Part shown: one piece after another, positions 1-7,377 of the stretch
How the letters are laid out: each line of letters starts with the position of its first letter
Position numbering within the stretch: position 1 is the first letter of the stretch
NCBI RefSeq assembly: GCF_000737715.1
Contig: NZ_JPRN01000020.1
Span: 1-63,444, forward strand
DNA length: 63,444 bases
Direction of reading: 5' to 3'
DNA from: Chryseobacterium sp. JM1
Lineage (GTDB): Bacteria; Bacteroidota; Bacteroidia; Flavobacteriales; Weeksellaceae
Made by a program: the position numbers and the translations under genes
Notes under the pieces: generated by a model
Seen by the model: the letters and a program-made list of their open reading frames with translations, nothing else
The model's database searches: none
What the model was told of the DNA's origin: nothing

Positions 1-1
1 T

Positions 2-157
2 CTTAGAGAATATTATTTAAGAAAGGTAGCTGAGGGAAAAAATAAAATGCTGGTACTGAATAATGTGAGAAATAAAATTATCCATAGGGCTTTTGCCGTT
101 ATCAATAAACAAAAGCCCTATGAAAAAAATTATATAAATAATTTGGTAACGTCATAG
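2..157 (+). CDS. IS110-family transposase, C-terminal end (partial)
   Basis: An open frame enters at the left window edge and stops with TAG at 155-157, giving the last 51 residues of a protein. The stretch with NKMLVLNNVRNKIIHRAFAV followed by INKQKPYE is typical of the C-terminal end of IS110-family transposases (Transposase_20 side), which are DEDD/serine-type recombinases guided by a structured RNA. The start and catalytic region lie outside the window, so intactness cannot be judged. The sequence after the stop is non-coding and foldable. Recognition is by motif from memory, hence moderate confidence. Confidence 0.68.
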   Translation, partial: LREYYLRKVAEGKNKMLVLNNVRNKIIHRAFAVINKQKPYEKNYINNLVTS

Positions 158-160
158 AAA

Positions 161-248
161 TCAGCCACCAATTGGAATACCAGTTATTCCTTGAAATATT
201 CATTTGAAATACAGCATAATGGTGGCTGAGGAACTTGAAGCCACCATT
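161..248. repeat. Two overlapping, mutually exclusive inverted repeats after the IS110 ORF
   Basis: TCAGCCACCA at 161-170 pairs with TGGTGGCTGA at 220-229 and encloses a small GGAAT/ATTCC hairpin (174-178/186-190). The right arm also pairs with a third segment: AATGGTGGC (218-226) with GCCACCATT (240-248). Both stems use the same bases, so only one can form at a time. It lies between the transposase stop and the convergent M19 gene. It could be the right end or guide RNA of the IS, or a terminator of the minus-strand gene, although no clear T-run follows. Confidence 0.6.
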
Positions 249-258
249 TCCTTATATT

Positions 259-1266
259 CTATATCCTTTCAATAAAATTCAAAGCATTTTTATAGCTGAT
301 CTTTTCCATCAATTCTGTGGAGAAGTCTCTTTCAATTCTCGCGTTGATTGAATTCAAAACTGAAGCATCATCATATCCTTCAAAGAAAATCGGGAAACGG
401 GACTTATCAGGATGGTTTTTACAAAAGAAAAAATCGGCACCGTAGGCAATGGCATCTTCTCCTCCCAGATCCAGTCCGTACTGAACGTGTTCATACAATA
501 CCTCAGGATTGGTTTCATCTACACAGTTTCGGATGAAATTCAGGCCAATCAGTCCTTTTCTTTTGATCACTTCTTTCGCCAGTTCATCAGGAAGGTTTCT
601 GTTTTTGTCATGAACCACACGGTAATTGGAATGACTGGCCAGAATAGGAATATTGTAATTTTTCTGGTCTATATAATTAAGAATGCCATAAGCCAACTGA
701 TCACTTGTATGTGCAAGATCAATAGGAATTCTCTTGTCTGAAATATAATCGATCAGGACTTTTCCATCTTCTTTTAATCCGGCATCCGAATTGTTGCCGC
801 CTCCAAAACGGTTTTCGGTGTGATGGGTAATTCCAAGATAAACAATTTTCTGTGTTTTTTCAATCATCGCATCCAGATTTTTAAACCCGAAATCCAGGGA
901 ATCATCTTCTCCACAAAACCCCGAAGCATTTTCAATAGAAGCGATCACTCCCACCCTGTTTTCATTCTCAGGATTTTTATAGTTTTCGCCTTCAAACAGG
1001 AAGAAATTTTCATTTTTCAACAGATCAGAAAAGAGTTCAGCCTGCCTCGCTCCAAAAGCCGTACTACCGGCTCCGGTTGCTGAATAAATAGCCATCACCT
1101 GGAGTTTTACATGGCCTTCTTTCAAATAAGGAAGCGAACATCCCAGCTCTTTATCATCAATTGTAGCGCCCGGGCTTAATAAATGGCATAACAGATCGCA
1201 GTGCAGATCAATATTAAAGTTTCTCATATCATCGTACATTTTATCATTTCTTTCTCTCAAATTCAT
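259..1266 (-). CDS. Membrane dipeptidase family protein (peptidase M19)
   Basis: A 335-residue zinc dipeptidase of the M19 (renal dipeptidase) family, which hydrolyses dipeptides, including D-amino-acid-containing ones in some members. The expected metal ligands are visible: the HxD pair H22/D24 in DLHCDL, the bridging Glu E112 in ASIENA, H186 in DLAHTSD and H212 in LASHSN. There is no signal peptide, so it is probably cytoplasmic. Length fits the family. M1 is taken as the start; M10 is an alternative. It is monocistronic and convergent with the IS remnant. Substrate cannot be told from sequence. Confidence 0.85.
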   Translation of the reverse strand: MNLRERNDKMYDDMRNFNIDLHCDLLCHLLSPGATIDDKELGCSLPYLKEGHVKLQVMAIYSATGAGSTAFGARQAELFSDLLKNENFFLFEGENYKNPENENRVGVIASIENASGFCGEDDSLDFGFKNLDAMIEKTQKIVYLGITHHTENRFGGGNNSDAGLKEDGKVLIDYISDKRIPIDLAHTSDQLAYGILNYIDQKNYNIPILASHSNYRVVHDKNRNLPDELAKEVIKRKGLIGLNFIRNCVDETNPEVLYEHVQYGLDLGGEDAIAYGADFFFCKNHPDKSRFPIFFEGYDDASVLNSINARIERDFSTELMEKISYKNALNFIERI

Positions 1267-1462
1267 ATAGGATTTTAAATCGAATCAATCTCATTTCCAA
1301 AGCCTTATTGTTGCAAAATATTAAAAATTGCAGGGGTCTTTTTTTATGAAAAATTTAAATTGGGAAGGAATACATTTAAAATCATGAATCGAAATTTGGA
1401 GATTCAACCGTAATTCTTATTTCAAATATACTTTAAAAATAGCATATTATTTAAAAAATGCG

Positions 1463-1470
1463 TATTTTTG
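1463..1470 (+). promoter_or_regulatory. Promoter -7 element for thrS
   Basis: TATTTTTG matches the Bacteroidota -7 consensus TAnnTTTG, 24 bases before the thrS ATG. No clear -33 TTTG is seen at the usual spacing. Confidence 0.55.
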
Positions 1471-1494
1471 CAACTTAAAATTTCTTAGTAAACA

Positions 1495-3414
1495 ATGATA
1501 AAAATTACACTTCCAGACAATAGTGTCAAAGAATTCGAAGGAGAAGTTACTCCTTTAGATGTGGCAAAATCTATCAGTGAGGGATTGGCTAGAAATACCA
1601 TTTCCGCAGTTGTAAACGGCAAACAAGTAGAAACGACCACACCTATAACCACGGATTCAACGGTACAATTGTTAACATGGAATGATGATCTTGGAAAGAA
1701 AGCCTTCTGGCACTCTTCTGCCCACTTGCTGGCGCAGGCTATCCTTGAATTTTATCCTAATGCTAAGCTGACGATCGGACCTGCTATTGATAGTGGATTC
1801 TATTATGATGTAGATTTCGGGGACGAGAATTTATCGGAAAAGGATTTCGAGAAGATTGAAAAGAAAGTTCTGGAAAATGCCAAGAAAGGTTCAACATTCG
1901 CTCTATACCCTGTTTCTAAAGAAGAAGCATTAAAAACATATGCAGATAACCCTTACAAAGTAGAGCTTATCTCAAATCTTAATGATGGAGAAATCACTTT
2001 CGTAACTCACGATAACTTCACCGATTTATGTCGTGGAGGTCATATTCCTAACACAGGAATCGTGAAAGCGGTTAAGATTCTAAATGCAGCCGGAGCTTAC
2101 TGGAGAGGAAATGAAAAAAATCCTCAGCTGACAAGAGTTTACGGTATTTCTTTCCCTAAACAGAAAGAACTTACTGAATATCTTGAAAGACTGGAAGAAG
2201 CTAAAAGAAGAGACCACAGAAAACTGGGTAAAGAACTTGGAATTTTTGCTTTCTCTGAAAAGGTAGGTGCTGGTCTTCCCTTATGGTTGCCAAAAGGGAC
2301 TGCTTTAAGAAGAAAATTAGAGAATTTCCTTTCTGATGCTCAGAAAAAAGGAGGTTACGAATTTGTAATGTCTCCGCATATCGGGTCAAAAGAACTGTAT
2401 GTAACTTCAGGACACTGGGATAAATACGGTGCAGACAGCTTCCAGCCGATTAAAACTCCAAATGAAGGAGAAGAATTCATGCTGAAGCCAATGAACTGCC
2501 CTCACCACTGTGAGATCTACAAAACTTCACAATGGAGCTACAGAGATCTTCCGAAGAGATATGCAGAATTCGGTACGGTTTACAGATATGAGCAAAGTGG
2601 AGAGCTTCACGGATTGACAAGAGTTCGTGGATTTACTCAGGATGATGCTCACCTTTTCTGTACTCCGGATCAGCTTTCAGAGGAATTTGAAAAAGTAATT
2701 GATTTAACGCTTTATGTGTTCAAATCATTAGGTTTTGAAGATTTTGTGACTCAGGTTTCATTGAGAGATCCTGATAACAGAGAAAAATATATCGGTTCTG
2801 ATGAAAATTGGGAGAAAGCCGAAAACGCCATCATCAATGCGGCAGAGAAAAAAGGATTGAAGACTATCGTGGAATATGGCGAAGCTGCATTCTACGGTCC
2901 GAAACTGGATTTCATGGTAAAAGATGCTTTGGGAAGAAAATGGCAGCTGGGAACAATCCAGGTAGATTACAACTTACCGGAAAGATTTGATCTTCACTAT
3001 ATCGGAAGCGATAATGAGAAGCACAGACCGGTGATGATCCACAGAGCGCCATTCGGTTCTATGGAGCGTTTTATCGCGATCCTGCTTGAGAATACGGCCG
3101 GTGATTTCCCGTTATGGCTAAGCCCGGATCAGTTCACTATTCTACCAATCAGTGAAAAGTACGTAGATTATGCAAAAAAAGTTTCACAATTTTTGGAAAA
3201 TCACGATATTAGCGGTCTGATTGACGACAGAAATGAGAAAACAGGAAAAAAAATCCGTGATGCGGAATTGAAGAAGATCCCATTCATGCTGGTTGTAGGT
3301 GAAAATGAAGAAAAGGAAGGCACAATTTCTGTAAGAAGACGTGGCGAAGGTGACCTTGGAACCATGAATATGGAAGATTTTGTAGCTTACTTTAAAAAAG
3401 AAGCAGCGATATAA
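1495..3414 (+). CDS. thrS: Threonyl-tRNA synthetase
   Basis: Class II aminoacyl-tRNA synthetase charging tRNA-Thr in the cytoplasm. The 639 residues show the standard bacterial order: N-terminal TGS domain (about 1-60), the editing domain (about 65-225, beginning with the HSSAHLLAQA segment), the catalytic core with the zinc ligands C335 (MNCPHHC), H386 (DDAHLFC) and H516 (HRAPFGS), and the C-terminal anticodon-binding domain from about 545. Full length and intact. It is followed by infC on the same strand, the common thrS-infC arrangement, although 139 AT-rich bases separate them. Confidence 0.98.
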   Translation: MIKITLPDNSVKEFEGEVTPLDVAKSISEGLARNTISAVVNGKQVETTTPITTDSTVQLLTWNDDLGKKAFWHSSAHLLAQAILEFYPNAKLTIGPAIDSGFYYDVDFGDENLSEKDFEKIEKKVLENAKKGSTFALYPVSKEEALKTYADNPYKVELISNLNDGEITFVTHDNFTDLCRGGHIPNTGIVKAVKILNAAGAYWRGNEKNPQLTRVYGISFPKQKELTEYLERLEEAKRRDHRKLGKELGIFAFSEKVGAGLPLWLPKGTALRRKLENFLSDAQKKGGYEFVMSPHIGSKELYVTSGHWDKYGADSFQPIKTPNEGEEFMLKPMNCPHHCEIYKTSQWSYRDLPKRYAEFGTVYRYEQSGELHGLTRVRGFTQDDAHLFCTPDQLSEEFEKVIDLTLYVFKSLGFEDFVTQVSLRDPDNREKYIGSDENWEKAENAIINAAEKKGLKTIVEYGEAAFYGPKLDFMVKDALGRKWQLGTIQVDYNLPERFDLHYIGSDNEKHRPVMIHRAPFGSMERFIAILLENTAGDFPLWLSPDQFTILPISEKYVDYAKKVSQFLENHDISGLIDDRNEKTGKKIRDAELKKIPFMLVVGENEEKEGTISVRRRGEGDLGTMNMEDFVAYFKKEAAI

Positions 3415-3447
3415 AATTTAAATTATTAAAAGATTTAAGAATTTAAA

Positions 3448-3512
3448 AAATTTAAAGATTATTGAGTTTAGATTAATCTTTAAATGATTTGAATTTTTTA
3501 ATCTTTAAATTT
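3448..3512. repeat. AT-rich inverted repeat between thrS and infC
   Basis: AAATTTAAAGATT (3448-3460) is the reverse complement of AATCTTTAAATTT (3500-3512), and a further AATCTTTAAAT copy sits at 3475-3485. The surrounding 3415-3525 stretch is nearly pure A/T built from repeated TTTAAA words. It may act as a weak terminator or RNA-stability element after thrS. No GC-rich stem is present. Confidence 0.5.
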
Positions 3513-3553
3513 AGAAAGATAGATAAGTAATTAACCAATAAAATTATAATACA

Positions 3554-4114
3554 ATAGCACAAAGATTTAACAACAGGGGCCCACAGAGACGTCCTGTACA
3601 GGAGGACTTACACTTGATCAACGATAAAATTCGTGTGAGAGAGCTTCGTTTAGTGGGCGATAACGTAGAGCCGGGAATTTTTCCAATCGACAAAGCAAGA
3701 CAACTTGCTACGGAACAAGAATTGGATTTAGTAGTAATTTCGGATAAGGCTGAACCTTTCATTGCAAGGATATTAGACTATAAAAAGTTTTTATACGAGC
3801 AAAAGAAAAAGCAGAAGGAACTAAAAGCTAAGCAAATAAAAGTGGTTGTCAAGGAGATCCGTTTCGGACCTCAGACAGATGATCATGATTATGAATTTAA
3901 GAAGAAACATGCTGAGAAATTCCTTGAAGAAGGGTCAAAATTGAAAACCTACGTATTTTTTAAGGGACGTTCAATTATCTTTAAAGACCAGGGAGAAATT
4001 TTGCTTCTAAAACTTGCTCAGGAACTGGAGCACGTTGGAAAAGTAGATCAGCTGCCTAAGCTTGAAGGAAAGAGAATGATCATGATGATGAGTCCTAAAA
4101 AACCAGCTAAATAG
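3554..4114 (+). CDS. infC: Translation initiation factor IF-3, probable ATA start
   Basis: IF-3 binds the 30S subunit, monitors initiator tRNA and start codons, and prevents premature subunit joining. The conserved part begins LINDKIRVRELRLVGDNVEPG and runs to the end, covering IF3_N and IF3_C. A TTG at 3614 would give 166 residues but cut off an in-frame extension, which reads AQRFNNRGPQRRPVQEDLHL and resembles normal IF-3 N-termini of this group. Going upstream from TTG the only plausible initiator before the stop at 3539 is ATA at 3554, giving 186 residues. Rare start codons (AUU in E. coli) are a known autoregulatory device of infC. Product is certain; the start is inference. Confidence 0.93.
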   Translation: MAQRFNNRGPQRRPVQEDLHLINDKIRVRELRLVGDNVEPGIFPIDKARQLATEQELDLVVISDKAEPFIARILDYKKFLYEQKKKQKELKAKQIKVVVKEIRFGPQTDDHDYEFKKKHAEKFLEEGSKLKTYVFFKGRSIIFKDQGEILLLKLAQELEHVGKVDQLPKLEGKRMIMMMSPKKPAK

Positions 4115-4147
4115 TTTTAACAGATGTACTATCTGTTTCCTATATAT

Positions 4148-4180
4148 AAAACCTCAAAGAGATTTGAGGTTTTTTATTTT
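4148..4180 (+). terminator. Rho-independent terminator after infC
   Basis: An 11-bp stem AAAACCTCAAA (4148-4158) / TTTGAGGTTTT (4163-4173) with a GAGA loop is followed by a T-rich run. It ends the thrS-infC unit, so rpmI-rplT downstream must be transcribed separately. Confidence 0.85.
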
Positions 4181-4304
4181 TTATAGATTCCCACTTTCCT
4201 TTAATGATAAAAGAGCGGGCTTATTTAATGCAAAGTCTTATCTTGACAGTGAATATTTTGAAGGATGCAAAGAGTAGATCAATTGTATCAATTTATTCAG
4301 GTCC

Positions 4305-4345
4305 TTAACCGTGTGTCAAGGTTTTGAACCTTGACACACGGTTAA
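4305..4345. repeat. Dispersed palindrome, copy 1
   Basis: A perfect inverted repeat: TTAACCGTGTGTCAAGGTT (4305-4323), loop TTG, then its exact complement (4327-4345). A second copy with the same core and loop but different outer bases lies at 21007-21039. Not associated with a T-run or an ORF. Confidence 0.85.
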
Positions 4346-4646
4346 AAAATCGCAAAATTTGGGCCTTTGATGTAAACTATTTTTAGAAGTTCACGCATAG
4401 ATCATTTGCATTGATTTAACTAAGCAACATTTCATTCACCAATAAAAATCAGCAACAAATTCTTTTTGGAATAAAAAATGATACATAAAGAATACAGCCT
4501 GCTGAATACCTGATTCTCATTTGCGAAGGTTTGATAAAAAACCAAAGCATTTTGAAAGCGTTCAGCTTCCCGTAAAAACTAAGTTCAGAATTTTAAATTA
4601 TCATTAAATATTATCCTATATCAATATCCAGTGAAGGATATAAGTA

Positions 4647-4654
4647 TACATTTG
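4647..4654 (+). promoter_or_regulatory. Promoter -7 element for the hydrolase gene
   Basis: TACATTTG fits TAnnTTTG, 59 bases before the ATG. No convincing -33 partner is seen. Confidence 0.5.
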
Positions 4655-4713
4655 CATAGTAATTAACGAACAACATTATTTATTATACTATTAATAACTT
4701 AAACAGGAAAACA

Positions 4714-5535
4714 ATGAGCACACTTACATTAAAAGACGGAACGGAAATCTATTACAAAGACTGGGGAAAAGGACAACCTGTATTTTTCCACCACGGATGG
4801 CCATTATCCAGTGATGACTGGGACACGCAGATGTTATTCTTTTTAGAAAAAGGATACAGAGTGATTGCCCATGACAGAAGAGGTCACGGAAGATCTGAAC
4901 AGACTCCTGAAGGACACAATATGGATACTTATGCATCGGATGTTGACGAAATTGTAACCGCATTAAACCTTACCGATGTGATCCACGTAGGACATTCTAC
5001 AGGAGGTGGTGAAGTGATCCGATATGTAGCACAACACGGAAAAGGAAGAGTGGCAAAAGCTGTTTTAATAAGTGCCGTAACTCCAATTATGGTTCAAAAC
5101 GAAAACAACCCAAATGGTGTCCCTATTGCAGTTTTTGACGATATCCGTAACAATACTGCTAATCACAGACAACAATTCTATATCGATATCACCTTCCCTT
5201 TTTACGGATACAACAGAGAAGGCGCTAAAGTTTCCGAAGGCATCCAGAGAAACTGGTGGAGACAGGGAATGATGGGATCTATCAAAGCTCATTATGACTG
5301 TGTTAAAGCCTTTTCTGAAACCGATTTTACAGAAGATCTTAAAAATACCGAAGTTCCTGTTTTGGTATTGCACGGTGAAGATGACCAAATCGTTCCTTTT
5401 GAAACTACCGGCAAAGTGGCCGTTACCCTTCTTAAAAACGGTAAATTAATTTCTTATCCCGGATTTCCACACGGAATGCCAACGACAGAAGCAGAAACAA
5501 TCAATAAAGATTTATTATCATTTTTTCAATCATAA
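4714..5535 (+). CDS. Alpha/beta hydrolase (non-heme chloroperoxidase/arylesterase type)
   Basis: A 273-residue single-domain alpha/beta hydrolase. The oxyanion region HHGWP (26-30), the nucleophile elbow GHSTGG with S95, the acid D224 in GEDDQIVPF and H253 in FPHGMP form a complete catalytic triad. The overall pattern (RRGHGRSEQ, DDWDTQ) is that of the cofactor-free chloroperoxidase/arylesterase subgroup, which hydrolyses esters and can act as a perhydrolase. No signal peptide, so cytoplasmic. It has its own promoter and terminator and sits inside the normally compact infC-rpmI region, so it is probably an insertion. The natural substrate is unknown. Confidence 0.88.
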   Translation: MSTLTLKDGTEIYYKDWGKGQPVFFHHGWPLSSDDWDTQMLFFLEKGYRVIAHDRRGHGRSEQTPEGHNMDTYASDVDEIVTALNLTDVIHVGHSTGGGEVIRYVAQHGKGRVAKAVLISAVTPIMVQNENNPNGVPIAVFDDIRNNTANHRQQFYIDITFPFYGYNREGAKVSEGIQRNWWRQGMMGSIKAHYDCVKAFSETDFTEDLKNTEVPVLVLHGEDDQIVPFETTGKVAVTLLKNGKLISYPGFPHGMPTTEAETINKDLLSFFQS

Positions 5536-5561
5536 TAAATTTGTACTATAAAATTTTGAAA

Positions 5562-5590
5562 CCGCCATTTAAAACAATGGCGGCTTTTTA
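5562..5590 (+). terminator. Terminator after the hydrolase gene
   Basis: Stem CCGCCATT (5562-5569) / AATGGCGG (5576-5583), followed by CTTTTTATTT. Confidence 0.85.
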
Positions 5591-5672
5591 TTTAATTACA
5601 CTTAAAAGTGTCTTAAATAAAATCTACAACTACCATTAATAAATAGTTTAATACAATTTATTTAATCTCATA

Positions 5673-5704
5673 TTTGTGATTTAACATTCCATTTTCTATA
5701 TTTG
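5673..5704 (+). promoter_or_regulatory. Promoter of the lectin-like lipoprotein
   Basis: TTTG at 5673-5676 (-33) and TATATTTG at 5697-5704 (-7) are separated by 20 bases, a good match to the Bacteroidota primary-sigma promoter. The ATG follows 18 bases later. Confidence 0.7.
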
Positions 5705-5722
5705 TAGTGTTAAATTATACTA

Positions 5723-6295
5723 ATGAAAATTAAATTACTGACTTTATTAAGTCTTCCGGTGCTTCTTGCATCTTGTGCTCAGGATGATGTTCTTGATAGC
5801 ACGAATATGAACGCACAAGCTGAAAAGCATACTACTCTTGATAAAAGCAATACATCCCGTGGTATTCTGGATCTCAACCGTTATAAGCTTTTAAAGGAAA
5901 GCACCAATCATCCTCAGGTATTAGAAGCGGGACAATCCATCAGCATGGAATATAACGGCAGTACTTACCGATTCATTATGCAGACGGATAATAATCTGGT
6001 ATTATACAGAGAAAGACCAGGGCTTAATACTGTCATCTGGCATTCAAATACATACAGAAGCTCAGGTACTCCAAGGCTTATTGTACAAAACGATGGAAAT
6101 ATGGTTATTTACAGGGACGGAAATCCTCTTTGGAGCTCCAATACGGCAGTTAATTATCATGTTGCTAATCCGCATGTGAAGCTTCAGCTCTATTCAAGAA
6201 CAGGAGCAGCAATTGAATCAGGATTCAGAATTAAAGTTATTTTAGGTGGAAATAATGAAGAAAGAAACGACATCATCGTTGAAGACTTCTTATAA
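5723..6295 (+). CDS. Lipoprotein with bulb-type (mannose-binding) lectin domain
   Basis: 190 residues. The N-terminus is a lipoprotein signal ending in the lipobox LLASC (C18), so the protein is lipid-anchored and exported. From about residue 55 it resembles a B-lectin beta-prism: two copies of the QxDxNLVxY sugar-site pattern are visible as MQTDNNLVLY and VQNDGNMVIY, with IWHSNT and LWSSNT strands after them, as in monocot mannose-binding lectins and some bacteriocins. About 35 further residues follow. Likely role is carbohydrate binding at the cell surface. It is flanked by its own promoter and terminator. Sugar specificity is not predictable. Confidence 0.8.
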   Translation: MKIKLLTLLSLPVLLASCAQDDVLDSTNMNAQAEKHTTLDKSNTSRGILDLNRYKLLKESTNHPQVLEAGQSISMEYNGSTYRFIMQTDNNLVLYRERPGLNTVIWHSNTYRSSGTPRLIVQNDGNMVIYRDGNPLWSSNTAVNYHVANPHVKLQLYSRTGAAIESGFRIKVILGGNNEERNDIIVEDFL

Positions 6296-6314
6296 AACCT
6301 AATTTTTCACTCAC

Positions 6315-6342
6315 AGCCGTTTCTTACCAGAGGCGGCTTTTT
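6315..6342 (+). terminator. Terminator after the lectin lipoprotein
   Basis: Stem AGCCG (6315-6319) / CGGCT (6334-6338), extendable by G-U pairs, followed by TTTTTC. Confidence 0.7.
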
Positions 6343-6393
6343 CATATCTATGATAAAATCACAGATAATGAAAGTTTGGATTAATTTTTTTTG

Positions 6394-6401
6394 TATCTTT
6401 G
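6394..6401 (+). promoter_or_regulatory. Promoter -7 element for rpmI-rplT
   Basis: TATCTTTG fits TAnnTTTG. A TTTG lies 15 bases upstream (6375-6378), slightly closer than usual. The predicted leader to rpmI is about 70 bases. Confidence 0.65.
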
Positions 6402-6476
6402 CCAACTGTAATTCCTGAGTATTACAAAGGAATCAAGGACAAGATATTGATAACAAAACAATAAAAAAGCAGAACA

Positions 6477-6674
6477 ATGCCAAAATTAAAAACGAAATCA
6501 GGTGCTAAAAAGCGTTTTAAACTTACCGGAACTGGGAAGATTAAAAGAAAAAATGCTTTCAAAAGCCACATCTTAACTAAGAAAGAAACTAAGCAGAAGA
6601 GAAATCTTACGCAGACTTCTTATGTTTCCGCTGTGGATACAAAAAGCGTTCTACGTCAATTAGCAATTAAGTAG
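6477..6674 (+). CDS. rpmI: 50S ribosomal protein L35
   Basis: A 65-residue, very basic protein beginning MPKLKTKSGAKKRFKLTGTG, the standard L35 N-terminus, with KRKNAFKSHILTKK following. It is a structural component of the large ribosomal subunit. It is followed by rplT 121 bases downstream on the same strand, the universal L35-L20 pair. Unlike in many genomes it is not directly behind infC; two unrelated genes intervene, and a separate promoter precedes it. Confidence 0.98.
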   Translation: MPKLKTKSGAKKRFKLTGTGKIKRKNAFKSHILTKKETKQKRNLTQTSYVSAVDTKSVLRQLAIK

Positions 6675-6795
6675 TTTTTATAAATCTATATTCGGTTTAT
6701 AAGAATTCAAAACAAATTCAACAATTTAACCCTGAAATGGAGCCACTAAGAGTAATGAAACAATTGCCGCACATTTCAAAAAAACAATTTAAATT

Positions 6796-7140
6796 ATGCC
6801 AAGATCAGTAAATGCAGTAGCTTCAAGAGCTCGCAGAAAGAAAATTATTAAGCAAGCTAAAGGTTTTTTCGGTAGAAGAAAGAACGTTTGGACTGTAGCT
6901 AAAAACGCGGTAGAAAAAGCAATGCAATATGCTTACCGTGGAAGAAAAGAGAAAAAGAGAAACTTCAGATCACTTTGGATTACTCGTATCAACGCGGGTG
7001 CCAGAGAACATGGAATGTCTTACTCTCAATTTATGGGAGCTCTTAAAAAGAACAACGTTGAGCTTAACAGAAAAGTTTTAGCTGATTTAGCAATGAATCA
7101 CCCTGAAGCTTTCAAAGCAGTTGTAGATCAAGTAAAATAA
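6796..7140 (+). CDS. rplT: 50S ribosomal protein L20
   Basis: 114 residues beginning MPRSVNAVASRARRKKIIKQ and including the L20 signature around RKNVWTVAKNAVEKAMQYAYRGRKEKKRNF. It binds 23S rRNA early in large-subunit assembly and in several bacteria represses its own operon. Full length. The 121-base rpmI-rplT spacer holds no terminator, so the two are presumably cotranscribed. A strong terminator follows. Confidence 0.98.
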   Translation: MPRSVNAVASRARRKKIIKQAKGFFGRRKNVWTVAKNAVEKAMQYAYRGRKEKKRNFRSLWITRINAGAREHGMSYSQFMGALKKNNVELNRKVLADLAMNHPEAFKAVVDQVK

Positions 7141-7164
7141 TGTAGAATTTTTTGTTATCAATAT

Positions 7165-7195
7165 AATCCCGGGCTTTGCTCGGGATTTTTTTTGT
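7165..7195 (+). terminator. Terminator after rplT
   Basis: AATCCCGGGC (7165-7174) pairs with GCTCGGGATT (7178-7187) through one G-T wobble, with a TTT loop, followed by a run of T. Confidence 0.9.
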
Positions 7196-7335
7196 TTTCA
7201 GTAATGCTAATTATTATTTTTCACTAAAAATCATATATAATAGATTAAATTTCATTACTTTAAATCAATCGAAAAAAATAAAGTCATATAAGTGAATTTT
7301 CCTTTTTGCATAAAATAAAATTGGTTTTTATTATC

Positions 7336-7343
7336 TACATTTG
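7336..7343 (+). promoter_or_regulatory. Promoter -7 element for the first M28 peptidase
   Basis: TACATTTG fits TAnnTTTG, 34 bases before the GTG start. No -33 element at the usual distance is evident. Confidence 0.5.
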
Positions 7344-7377
7344 TTGAATTATTAAATCTTTAAAACTTTAGTGAAAA

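Larger units (their letters stand above)
4181..4713. other. Intergenic region without a gene
   Basis: The 530 bases between the infC terminator and the hydrolase contain no convincing reading frame. They hold a perfect 19-bp-arm palindrome (4305-4345) and a promoter-like element (4647-4654) listed separately. The rest is AT-rich sequence in which nothing is recognised. Confidence 0.6.

Noticed and set aside
1267..1494. Possible riboswitch or T-box before thrS
   Set aside because: The leader after the -7 element is only about 20 bases and no fold is seen.
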